From positions 124,001-188,000 of the forward strand of contig NZ_FNAJ01000006.1 of NCBI RefSeq assembly GCF_900101905.1: DNA of 64,000 nt, written 5' to 3'. The DNA is from Myxococcus virescens (GTDB lineage: Bacteria; Myxococcota; Myxococcia; Myxococcales; Myxococcaceae). The position numbers and the translations under genes are program-made. Below the pieces are notes generated by a model. That model was not told the origin of the DNA, searched no databases, and was given only the letters and a program-made list of their open reading frames with translations. The number at the start of each line of letters is the position of its first letter. The stretch's first letter is position 1. This document shows, piece after piece, positions 9,233 to 16,644 of the stretch.

Positions 9233-10504
9233 ATGCAGACGAGCGAGGACTTTGGCCGCGGGGATTCGGTGACGCCGTCCAGCCCCGTGGTGGTGCCGGT
9301 ACGCGAACACCATCGCGTGCTCATCATCGGAGGTGGCACCGCCGGAATCACGGTGGCCGCCCGGCTGGCGCGCGCCGGGCAGAAGGGCGTCGCCGTCCTC
9401 GAGCCCTCCCAGCACCACTACTACCAACCCCTGTGGACGCTGGTGGGCGCCGGGGAGGCGCGCATCGAGGACACCGTGCGCAACGAGTCCCGCCTCATCC
9501 CGCACGGCGTGAAGTGGGTGCGCGACGCCGCCACGGAGATAGACCCGGAGGCGAGGGAGGTCCTCACCCGCGGGGGCCTCCGCCTGGGCTACGACTTCCT
9601 CGTCGTCGCCCCTGGCATCCAGCTCGACTGGGACAAGGTCGCGGGCCTGCGCGAAGCGCTGAAGACGCCGCACGTCAGCAGCAACTACGACGTCCAGCTC
9701 GCGCCCAAGACGTGGCGCCTGCTCCAGAACTTCCAGGGCGGCACCGCGCTCTTCACCCAGCCCTCCACCCCCGTGAAGTGCGCCGGGGCCCCGCAGAAAA
9801 TCATGTACCTGGCCGCGGACCACTTCCGCCGCACCGGCGTGATGGAGCGCACCAGCGTCGTCTTCGGCTCCGGCGCCAAGACCATCTTCGGCGTGAAGCC
9901 CTTCGCCTCCGTGCTGGAGGGCGTGGTGCACCGCTACGGCATCACGCCCCGCTTCCAGCACGACCTCATCGCCGTGGACGGCGAGCGGCGCGAGGCCACC
10001 TTCCAGGCCACGCGCGACGGGCAGACGGAGCGCCTCACCCTGGCCTACGACATGCTGCACGTCACCCCGCCGCAGAGCGCGCCGGACTTCATCAAGCGCA
10101 GCCCGCTGTCCTGGCGGGAGGGTCCGAATGCCGGCTGGGTGAAGGCGGACAAGTACACGCTCCAGCACCCGGACCATCCGAACGTCTTCGCGCTCGGCGA
10201 TGCGTCGGACCTGCCCACCAGCCGAACGGGCGCCGCCATCCGCAAGCAGGCGCCGGTGCTGGTGGAGAACCTCCTGGCCTGCATGAAGGACCGGCCCCTG
10301 CCCGCGCGGTATGACGGCTACGCGTCCTGCCCCCTCACCACGGGCTACGGGCGCCTGCTGCTCGCCGAGTTCGACTACGACGGCAAGCCCGCGCCCACCA
10401 TCCCCTTCATCGACACCCTGCAGGAGCGGCGCGACATGTGGCTGATGAAGAAGTACGGCCTGCCACGCCTCTACTGGGCATTCATGATGCGGGGCCTTGC
10501 ATAA
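9233..10504 (+). CDS. sqr: Sulfide:quinone oxidoreductase (type II-like)
   Basis: A 423-aa FAD flavoprotein that oxidises hydrogen sulfide to sulfane sulfur and passes electrons to membrane quinone. The dinucleotide-binding motif IIGGGTAGIT lies at residues 31-40, followed by HHYYQPLWTLVGAG, typical of SQR. The two redox cysteines are visible: C183 in TPVKCAGAPQKIMYLA and C366 in YASCPLTTGYGRLLLAEF. FALGDASDLP (~319-328) is the second flavin-binding motif. The C-terminal end (WLMKKYGLPRLYW) is amphipathic, as in the membrane-anchoring tail. Absence of the third cysteine of type I enzymes suggests the type II (mitochondrial SQOR-like) group. ATG 9233 is chosen; the upstream frame to 8888 overlaps the AsmA gene. 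It heads a sigma-54 controlled unit with its regulator, 29 bases apart. Confidence 0.93.
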   Translation: MQTSEDFGRGDSVTPSSPVVVPVREHHRVLIIGGGTAGITVAARLARAGQKGVAVLEPSQHHYYQPLWTLVGAGEARIEDTVRNESRLIPHGVKWVRDAATEIDPEAREVLTRGGLRLGYDFLVVAPGIQLDWDKVAGLREALKTPHVSSNYDVQLAPKTWRLLQNFQGGTALFTQPSTPVKCAGAPQKIMYLAADHFRRTGVMERTSVVFGSGAKTIFGVKPFASVLEGVVHRYGITPRFQHDLIAVDGERREATFQATRDGQTERLTLAYDMLHVTPPQSAPDFIKRSPLSWREGPNAGWVKADKYTLQHPDHPNVFALGDASDLPTSRTGAAIRKQAPVLVENLLACMKDRPLPARYDGYASCPLTTGYGRLLLAEFDYDGKPAPTIPFIDTLQERRDMWLMKKYGLPRLYWAFMMRGLA

Positions 10505-10533
10505 GACGGCGGGAGCCGGGCTATGCACCGACG

Positions 10534-11820
10534 ATGCCCACCTCCCACCTCGCGCTCCCCGCCCTGGATGCCCTCGCGGGCCCCGTGCTGCTCGTGGACG
10601 ACGCGCGGAAGGTGACCGCGCTCACGCCCGCGCTCGAAGCCCTGCTGGGCGGCACGCTGCGCGCAGGAACGCCGCTGGCGCAGGTCCTGGAGCGCGCGGA
10701 TGGCACGGAGCCGCTGGACGCCGTCTTGAAGAACGGGCGTGAGGCCTCCGTCCGCCTGCGCGTGGGTGGGCGCTCGAAGTCCGTGCGGGTGCGCGCCGTC
10801 CCCCTGGCGCGAGGGCCTCGGGCATCCGGGTGGGCCTTGCTCGTCTCGCCTGGCGCGGTGGAAGAGACGAACGGTCGCGCGGAGGTGTTCCACGGCCTGT
10901 GGACCCAGGCGCCCGAGCTGCGGCGCGTCTTCCGCATCGTCGAGAAGGTGGCCCGCACCGAGTCCAGCGTGCTCGTTCGCGGGGAGTCGGGCACCGGCAA
11001 GGAGCACATCGCTCACGCGCTGCATGCGCTGTCGGCACGGGCGCGCGGGCCGTTTCGCGCCATCAACTGCGCGGCGCTGCCGCCCAACCTGCTGGAGAGC
11101 GAGCTGTTCGGCCATGTGCGCGGCGCCTTCACGGGCGCGGTGCGCGACAGCCCAGGACATTTCCGGCTCGCGGACAAGGGCTCGCTGTTCCTGGACGAGG
11201 TGGCGGAGATGCCCCTGGACCTCCAGGCGAAGATGCTGCGCGTGCTGGAGACGCGCACCGTCATCCCCGTGGGAGGCCGCCAGCCCGTGCCCGTGGACGT
11301 GCGCATCATCGCCGCCACGCACCGGCCGCTGCGGCGCGAAGTGGAGGCGGGGCGCTTCCGCGCGGACTTGATGTACCGCCTGCGCGTGGTGCCGCTCTTC
11401 CTGCCCACGCTGCGGGAGCGGCGAGGCGACATCCTCCCGCTGGCCCTGCGGTTCCTGGAGGAGCTGCACCAGCGAGGCGCCCGCCGCGTGGAGCGCTTCT
11501 CGCCTGGTGCCCGCCGCTTGCTGGAGGAGCACCCCTGGCCCGGCAACGTGCGTGAGCTGCGCAACGTGATGGAGTACGCCTATGTCATCGGCGAAGGCCC
11601 GGTGGTCCGTGAGGCGGACCTGCCACCGGAGTTCTCCGAGCCGCGGCAGGCTGCTCCCGGGACGCAGCCGCCTCCGGATGCCTCGCTGGAGCCGGAGCGG
11701 ATCCGCGCCGCGCTCGCCCAGGCGGGCGGCAACCGCTCCGAGGCCGCGCGCCTGCTCGGCGTCAGCCGCGTGACGCTGTGGCGGCGCCTGCGCGACCTGG
11801 GTGTGACGGCGGAGCGCTGA
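10534..11820 (+). CDS. Sigma-54-dependent transcriptional activator of the sulfide module (FisR-like)
   Basis: A 428-aa activator. Residues ~10-105 are a PAS-like sensor domain (GPVLLVDDARKVTALTPALE). The AAA+ domain follows: Walker A GESGTGKE 150-157, the sigma-54 contact loop GAFTGA 197-202, Walker B SLFLDEVAE ~217-225 and WPGNVRELRN ~335-344. A Fis-type helix-turn-helix lies at ~398-421 (GGNRSEAARLLGVSRVTLWRRL). Synteny between sqr and persulfide dioxygenase matches FisR regulators, which sense polysulfides through cysteines in the N-terminal domain. Here the sensor domain has no cysteine at all; the only cysteine in the protein is C179 in the AAA+ core. It probably activates both -24/-12 promoters (9174, 11998), and its own gene is in the first unit, implying autoregulation. 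Confidence 0.88.
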   Translation: MPTSHLALPALDALAGPVLLVDDARKVTALTPALEALLGGTLRAGTPLAQVLERADGTEPLDAVLKNGREASVRLRVGGRSKSVRVRAVPLARGPRASGWALLVSPGAVEETNGRAEVFHGLWTQAPELRRVFRIVEKVARTESSVLVRGESGTGKEHIAHALHALSARARGPFRAINCAALPPNLLESELFGHVRGAFTGAVRDSPGHFRLADKGSLFLDEVAEMPLDLQAKMLRVLETRTVIPVGGRQPVPVDVRIIAATHRPLRREVEAGRFRADLMYRLRVVPLFLPTLRERRGDILPLALRFLEELHQRGARRVERFSPGARRLLEEHPWPGNVRELRNVMEYAYVIGEGPVVREADLPPEFSEPRQAAPGTQPPPDASLEPERIRAALAQAGGNRSEAARLLGVSRVTLWRRLRDLGVTAER

Positions 11821-11841
11821 GCGACGGGCGGGCGTCGGCCA

Positions 11842-11900
11842 CGAAACACCACGAGCATGGCCCTCAAACGACGTTTCACGCCTGTTTCAGGTGCGTTTCA
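11842..11900 (+). promoter_or_regulatory. Candidate enhancer array: three GTTTCA boxes at 11-bp spacing plus one inverted box
   Basis: GTTTCA begins at 11873, 11884 and 11895, so the three boxes are on one face of the helix; an inverse CGAAAC box is at 11842-11847. The array lies 98-125 bases upstream of the -24/-12 promoter at 11998, a normal distance for a bacterial enhancer. It mirrors the TGAAAC array ahead of sqr. Binding by the activator encoded at 10534-11820 is inferred. Confidence 0.65.
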
Positions 11901-11997
11901 CGAGAGGACGCCGCCTTGCCCGCAGGGCCCGTTTCCGCGGTGCCGGCACCCCGTGCCCCCTCGACCCGAGCCCCGCCACCTCCATCACCACGCCTGT

Positions 11998-12013
11998 TGG
12001 CACATCACTGGCA
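11998..12013 (+). promoter_or_regulatory. Sigma-54 (-24/-12) promoter of the persulfide dioxygenase operon
   Basis: TGGCACATCACTGGCA keeps the perfect -24 TGGCAC and a GC at -12 in register. It departs from consensus at two defined positions (A for G after TGGCAC, and G for the second T of TTGC). It lies 38 bases before the start codon at 12052. The GTTTCA array upstream and the activator gene next door make it credible as the promoter for 12052-14263. Confidence 0.72.
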
Positions 12014-12051
12014 ATGACGGCCTCGCACCCCCACTCCGACGGAGGCGAACG

Positions 12052-12756
12052 ATGCTCTTCCGCCAGCTCTTCGACGCGGACACCTCGACGTATACGTACC
12101 TCCTGGCCGACGAGGCCACGGGCGCCGCCGCGCTCATCGACCCGGTGCTGGAACAGGCCGAGCGCGACCTGAAGCTCCTCCGGGAGCTGGGCCTCACATT
12201 GTCCGTGGTGCTGGAGACGCACGTCCACGCCGACCACGTCACCGGCGCGGGCGTGCTCCGCGAGCGGACAGGCGCCACCGTGGTGGCCTCCAGCCGCGGC
12301 GCGCCCTGCGTGGACCGGACGGTGAACCATGGAGACATCGTGCGCGTGGGCGGCCTCGAAGTCCGCGTCCTCGAGACGCCCGGACACACCGACGACAGCC
12401 TGAGCTTCCTCTGTGAGCGCCGCCTCTTCACCGGAGACGCGCTGCTCATCCGAGGCACCGGAAGGACGGACTTCCAGAACGGCGACCCGGGCCAGCTCTA
12501 CGACGCCATCACCCGCGTCCTCTTCACCCTGCCCGACGACACGGCGGTCTACCCCGGCCACGATTACGCCGGGCACGCCATGTCCACGGTGGGCGAGGAG
12601 AAGCAGCACAACCCCCGGCTCGCCGGACGCACGCGCGCGGACTTCATCGTCTTGATGAACGCGCTCCAGCTCCCGCCACCCCGGAAGCTGGATGTGGCCG
12701 TCCCCGCCAACCGGGCCTGCGGACACACGCCGCCCACACCTTCCCTCCAGGCCTGA
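12052..12756 (+). CDS. Persulfide dioxygenase (ETHE1-like metallo-beta-lactamase fold)
   Basis: A 234-aa protein that by family oxidises glutathione persulfide to sulfite with mononuclear iron. Start ATG 12052 has a GGAGG site seven bases ahead; an in-frame start at 11857 would run through the enhancer and promoter. Metal ligands are in place: the HVHADH motif (H57, H59, D61, H62), H112 in ETPGHTDDS, D129 in LFTGDALLIRGTGRTDFQNGD and H170 in YPGHDY. The GRTDFQ.GD sequence distinguishes persulfide dioxygenases from glyoxalase II. It is the first gene of a three-gene operon with a rhodanese and a TauE/SafE permease, downstream of sqr, and completes the pathway sulfide to persulfide to sulfite. 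Confidence 0.9.
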   Translation: MLFRQLFDADTSTYTYLLADEATGAAALIDPVLEQAERDLKLLRELGLTLSVVLETHVHADHVTGAGVLRERTGATVVASSRGAPCVDRTVNHGDIVRVGGLEVRVLETPGHTDDSLSFLCERRLFTGDALLIRGTGRTDFQNGDPGQLYDAITRVLFTLPDDTAVYPGHDYAGHAMSTVGEEKQHNPRLAGRTRADFIVLMNALQLPPPRKLDVAVPANRACGHTPPTPSLQA

Positions 12757-12773
12757 AGCCACGCGGAGCCCTC

Positions 12774-13385
12774 ATGCATCCTCTCTTCGACAACGCCACG
12801 CCCCACCCCGCGGGCTACCGCGACGTGGACGTGGGGCAGCTCGCGGCGTGCCTGCCCTCCGAGCTCACGCTGGTCGACGTGCGTGAGGCCGCCGAGCTCG
12901 ACGGTATCCTGGGCCACGTCGCGGGCATCCGGCACGCCCCCCTGGCCACGGTGCCGGACGTCGTCGACGCCTGGCCGCGTGACACGGACGTGGTGCTGCT
13001 CTGCCGCTCCGGGGCACGCTCGGCGAGGGCGGCCACGGGCCTGGTCACCCTGGGCTTCACTCGAGTGATGAACCTGCGAGGCGGGATGCTCGCGTGGAAC
13101 ACCGCGCGGCTGCCCGTGGTGCGCCCCGTCCCCCACGCGCTGCCCACCTTGAGCACCGTCCGCGACGGACTGCTCGACGGCCTCCACCGCGCCCTGACAC
13201 CTCCGCCCCATGAAGGGCCCACCGTGCCCCCCCTGACGTCCCCGTCTCGGGAAGCGCTCACCGCCGTGCTCGACGCGCTCCAGGCCGCGCGGCCGACGGA
13301 TGTCCGGGACACCGCCGCCTTCGAGCACCTGCTGCGCACATGCCGGGACCTGCTCGCCGTCGCGCGCGCGGAAGGCGAGCGGTGA
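12774..13385 (+). CDS. Rhodanese-domain sulfurtransferase with helical C-terminal extension
   Basis: A 203-aa protein. Residues ~14-115 form one rhodanese domain with LVDVREAAEL and the active-site loop CRSGARS (catalytic C77). Residues ~120-203 are an extra mostly helical region with no cysteine motif I recognise (SREALTAVLDALQAARP...FEHLLRTCRDLLAVARAEG). Its likely job is moving sulfane sulfur between SQR, glutathione and downstream acceptors, or making thiosulfate from sulfite and persulfide. It lies 17 bases after the dioxygenase gene, and its TGA overlaps the next ATG by one base, so the three genes are one operon. The extension is not typical of stand-alone rhodaneses. Confidence 0.85.
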   Translation: MHPLFDNATPHPAGYRDVDVGQLAACLPSELTLVDVREAAELDGILGHVAGIRHAPLATVPDVVDAWPRDTDVVLLCRSGARSARAATGLVTLGFTRVMNLRGGMLAWNTARLPVVRPVPHALPTLSTVRDGLLDGLHRALTPPPHEGPTVPPLTSPSREALTAVLDALQAARPTDVRDTAAFEHLLRTCRDLLAVARAEGER

Positions 13386-14263
13386 TGCTGTACGCGGGCA
13401 TCGCGGGCTCGGCGCTCGTGGGCATCCTGCTGGGCCTGCTCGGAGGTGGCGGCTCCATCCTCATCGTGCCGCTGCTCATCTACGTGCTCGACGTCGAGCC
13501 TCGGACGGCCATCGCCATGTCCCTGGTGGTGGTGGGCGTCACCAGCGCCAGTGGCGCCTTCCTCCACGCGCGCGCGGGCCGCGTCCGCTGGCGCACCGCG
13601 CTCGTGTTCGGCGCAGGAGGCATGGGCGGGGCCTTCCTCGGTGGCCGGCTCAATCCCCACCTCGCGCCCGACACGCTGCTGCTCCTGTTCGCGGGCGTCA
13701 TGGTGGCCGCCGCCGTGGCCATGCTCCGCCGCCGGGAAGCCGGGCCCGCCGCCACCAGCGGCTCCCCGCTCCCCGCTCCCCGCGTGCTCGCACAGGGCAT
13801 CGCGGTGGGCGCGTTGTCGGGACTGGTGGGTGCCGGGGGCGGCTTCCTCATCGTGCCCGCGCTGTCACTGGCGGGGCTGCCCATGCCCGTCGCCACCGCC
13901 ACGTCCCTGGTGGTCATCGCGCTCCAGTGCGCCGCCGGCCTGGTGGGCCACCTGGGCCACCTGGACCTGCCCTGGGTGCTCACCGGCGAAGTCCTCCTGG
14001 CCGCGATGACGGGCAGCTTCGTGGGCGGAAGGCTCGCGGGGCGCGTGTCCCCCGCGTTGCTGCGCAAGGGCTTCGCCGTGTTCGTGCTGACCACCGCCGC
14101 CTTCCTCCTGAGCGCCCAGGCTCCCGCGCCCCTGCGTGAGCGCGTATGGACGGAGCGGCTGTGGCTCTGGAGCGTGGCGCCTCTTGCCGTGGGCATTCCC
14201 GTGACGGTGTGGCGCCTGCGCGTGGCCCGCCAGCGTCAGGCCGCGCAGGCCCTGCCCCGGTGA
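13385..14263 (+). CDS. TauE/SafE family permease (probable sulfite exporter)
   Basis: A 292-aa polytopic membrane protein. The ATG at 13385 shares a base with the rhodanese stop (TGATG), a sign of translational coupling. It has two homologous halves, each starting with a glycine-rich loop motif: GILLGLLGGGGSILIVPLLI near residue 12 and GALSGLVGAGGGFLIVPALSL near residue 140. This is the hallmark of the TauE/SafE anion exporter family, with about eight hydrophobic segments. In this operon the likely cargo is sulfite or another sulfonate-like anion made by the persulfide dioxygenase. The stop is 8 bases from the stop of the convergent kinase gene. Confidence 0.88.
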   Translation: MLYAGIAGSALVGILLGLLGGGGSILIVPLLIYVLDVEPRTAIAMSLVVVGVTSASGAFLHARAGRVRWRTALVFGAGGMGGAFLGGRLNPHLAPDTLLLLFAGVMVAAAVAMLRRREAGPAATSGSPLPAPRVLAQGIAVGALSGLVGAGGGFLIVPALSLAGLPMPVATATSLVVIALQCAAGLVGHLGHLDLPWVLTGEVLLAAMTGSFVGGRLAGRVSPALLRKGFAVFVLTTAAFLLSAQAPAPLRERVWTERLWLWSVAPLAVGIPVTVWRLRVARQRQAAQALPR

Positions 14264-14270
14264 GGCACCG

Positions 14271-15815
14271 TCACGTGGACGCCAGCGGCACGGTGAAGCG
14301 GAAGGTGGAGCCGTGGCCCAGCACGCTCTCCACCCACAGACGGCCGCCATGCCGCTCGACGATGTCCCCGCAGATGTAGAGCCCCAGGCCCAGCCCACCA
14401 AAGCCGGAGATGGGGGCGTTGCGAGCGCGGAAGAAGCGCTCGAAGAGGTGCGCCTGCTGGTCCCGCGGAATGCCCATGCCTTCGTCCTGGACGGAGACAT
14501 GGGCGTGGCGGTCCTCCCGAGCCACCCGGACGCGAACCGTTCCCCCACTGGGGCTGTACTTGAAGGCGTTCTCCATCAGGTTGACCAGGACCTGCGCGAG
14601 CCGGTCCGCATCGCCCAGGACGACCAGGGGTGCCTCCGGCGCTTCGTACTCGACCCGGTGATGCGCGCTGGACAGGCGCATCTCGGAGACGACGTCATGG
14701 GCCAGCTCCTGCAACACGACGGGCCCATGCTTCAGCGTCAGCCGCCCTTCCTGGATGCGCGAGGTGTCCAGCAGGTCATTCACCAATCCCGTCAGGCGGC
14801 TCACCTGCATCAACGACTTGTCCACGTGCCGGGCGGAGGCTCCGTCCCCCTCGGCGCCGTGTTGCCGCAGCATCTGGAGGTGCAGCTTCAGCGGCGTGAG
14901 CGGCGTCTTCAGCTCGTGCGCGGCGATGGACAGGAAGTCGTCCCGCACGCGGATGGCCTCCTGGGCTTCGCGCAGCAGCCGCTCGCGCTCGGCCTCGGCC
15001 TGCCGCTCCGCCGTCACCTCGCGGTAGCTCCACACGCGGCCGATGATGGCGCCCCCCATCCGCTGCGGCAGCGACTTGCGCTCCAGGATGCGCCCGTCCA
15101 GCAACTCCACCGTCTCTACGTCCACCTCTTCGGACGGCTCGAAGCGCTCCCGGATTCGCGAGGTGAACGACTCCGGATGTTTCACGCCGCCCGCCGCGCG
15201 CACCAGCACCCGCTCCGCGTCGCGGTCCACCATCATCTCCTCGGTCAGCCCCCAGATGTCGAGGAAGCGCTTGTTGAAGGCCGTGACGCGCTTGTTCAGG
15301 TCCACCACGATGACGCCTTCCGCAATCGAGTCGAACGTGGCGCGCAGCACCGAGTTCATGTGCGCCAGGCTCTCCGGCGCGTGCCGCGTCACACCGCCTT
15401 CGGCGACCTGCCCCATCGAGGACTCAGGGAGCTGGAGGCGCGCGCAGGCCCCCAACAATGTCCCCTGCTCATCGAACACGGGCAGGACGAAGGCCTTCAG
15501 GCCCGGCTCCTCGTGAACACCGGCCTTGCCCTGGAGCGCGGGCCGCATCGCCTGCGCGAGCCAGGGCAGCCGAGCGAGCACCGCGGCCATGGGACGCGCT
15601 TGAAAGGGCTCACCCTGCGGTCCGGTGGCGTGTGTCAGCGCATCGTCCATCCAGACCACCCGTCCGTGCGCGTCGACGATGAGCGCCGCCTGGAGCGCCT
15701 GCCCCAATCTCAGCAGCGCTGGAGCGAAGTCGGACCCGCTCGGGTGACGAGCCTCGGCAGGCCCCGGCGCGCCCCATCCGCTCCGTCCTTCCTCATGGAT
15801 GTGGGCCTTCGACAT
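14271..15815 (-). CDS. Soluble PAS-domain sensor histidine kinase
   Basis: A 514-aa kinase. Start at 15815 is preceded by GAGGAG on the minus strand; the frame extends to 16241 but that part is antisense to a lipoprotein gene. An N-terminal PAS/GAF-like segment (~residues 35-130, LGQALQAALIVDAHGRVVWMDDA) is followed by a PAS domain at ~155-275 (FDSIAEGVIVVDLNKRVTAFNKRFLDIWGL). Then come HisKA with H300 (FLSIAAHELKTPLTPL) and an HATPase domain with N-box NLMENAFKYSP, DEGMGIP and GLGLGLYI. There is no membrane segment, so it senses a cytoplasmic signal. No response regulator is adjacent. It faces the sulfide operon tail to tail, which gives no strong functional link. Confidence 0.87.
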   Translation of the reverse strand: MSKAHIHEEGRSGWGAPGPAEARHPSGSDFAPALLRLGQALQAALIVDAHGRVVWMDDALTHATGPQGEPFQARPMAAVLARLPWLAQAMRPALQGKAGVHEEPGLKAFVLPVFDEQGTLLGACARLQLPESSMGQVAEGGVTRHAPESLAHMNSVLRATFDSIAEGVIVVDLNKRVTAFNKRFLDIWGLTEEMMVDRDAERVLVRAAGGVKHPESFTSRIRERFEPSEEVDVETVELLDGRILERKSLPQRMGGAIIGRVWSYREVTAERQAEAERERLLREAQEAIRVRDDFLSIAAHELKTPLTPLKLHLQMLRQHGAEGDGASARHVDKSLMQVSRLTGLVNDLLDTSRIQEGRLTLKHGPVVLQELAHDVVSEMRLSSAHHRVEYEAPEAPLVVLGDADRLAQVLVNLMENAFKYSPSGGTVRVRVAREDRHAHVSVQDEGMGIPRDQQAHLFERFFRARNAPISGFGGLGLGLYICGDIVERHGGRLWVESVLGHGSTFRFTVPLAST

Positions 15816-15968
15816 GGGCGCTCCTCGGCCTCGTTGGCGGGACATTTCCGGCGGAAAGATGCGGCGCCCGCCAAGGGCATGAAAGGGGTCCCCCTGCTCG
15901 GCCGCCACCGCCGAAGGGGCTCCGACTCCCAGGCCGCTTGCCGTGCGAAAGCGGTAGGCTTCCGCCAC

Positions 15969-16403
15969 ATGACGACCTCCCGCCTCGCGATGCTGTTCCT
16001 GGTGCCCATGCTGGCCACGGGCTGTGCCTCCACCGCTGGCGCCACCCGAACGGACGAGCCCGCGACGGAAGCGGCGGCCCCCGAGGCCACGCCCAGCGCG
16101 CCCAGCGCGCCCAGCGCGCCCTCCGGCTATGGCTACAGCAAGAACGACCCCATCCACGTGGGTGGAGGTGTCGACGGCGAACACGAATACCTCCAGCACC
16201 TGCGGGGACCGCAGGGGCAGAAGGTCCGCTACGAGCGGCACGGGAGCTGCTGCGCCTTCGAGTCGAAGGGCTCGCCGTTCGGCAGCGGCATGCTCGACGT
16301 GTACGTCGTCACCTACGACGGGCTGGAGGAGCCGGTGATGCTGTACCTCAACATGTATGACAGGAAGGACCCGCGCGCCCCCGAAGGCTTCCGCCTGGAC
16401 TGA
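15969..16403 (+). CDS. Small lipoprotein, copy 2 of the local family
   Basis: A 144-aa protein starting at ATG 15969, with signal MTTSRLAMLFLVPMLATGC (lipid Cys19) and a low-complexity linker that includes three repeats of APS (GCGCCCAGC at DNA level, ~16096-16122). Its conserved core, GYGYSKNDPIHVGGG, YLQHLRGPQGQKV, GSCCAFES, LDVYVVTYDGL and MLYLNMYD, matches the lipoprotein at 2013. The vicinal cysteines in SCC are kept in both. It is divergent from the histidine kinase at 15815 (153 bases between starts). The function is unknown; it is predicted to be membrane-anchored in the periplasm or on the outer membrane. Confidence 0.78.
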   Translation: MTTSRLAMLFLVPMLATGCASTAGATRTDEPATEAAAPEATPSAPSAPSAPSGYGYSKNDPIHVGGGVDGEHEYLQHLRGPQGQKVRYERHGSCCAFESKGSPFGSGMLDVYVVTYDGLEEPVMLYLNMYDRKDPRAPEGFRLD

Positions 16404-16644
16404 CGCGCGCTAGGAGCAGTCCTCGGTGATGGGACCTGCGACCAGCGGGCCCGACATCCATTCCGACAGACACATCGGACCGCGTCTCGATGTCGCGCGG
16501 GTCCGCCGCCAGCACGGGGCTGACGCCGCTCATGCAGACCCGCAGGAATCCAGACACACGTGCGAGAGGCTTCACGGCCCTGAATTGTAGCAGGCACGCG
16601 TCTCCGCCGTTGACCGCTGCCAGTTCCGCACGGAGATTCCCCGC

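Noticed and set aside
14313-15968. N-terminal extension of the plus-strand frame that ends in the lipoprotein at 16403
   Set aside because: It is antisense to a histidine kinase; the lipoprotein signal at 15969 marks the true start.
16404-16644. Possible riboswitch (for example folate-sensing) ahead of fhs
   Set aside because: I could not identify a convincing conserved core or expression platform by eye; a covariance-model search would be needed.
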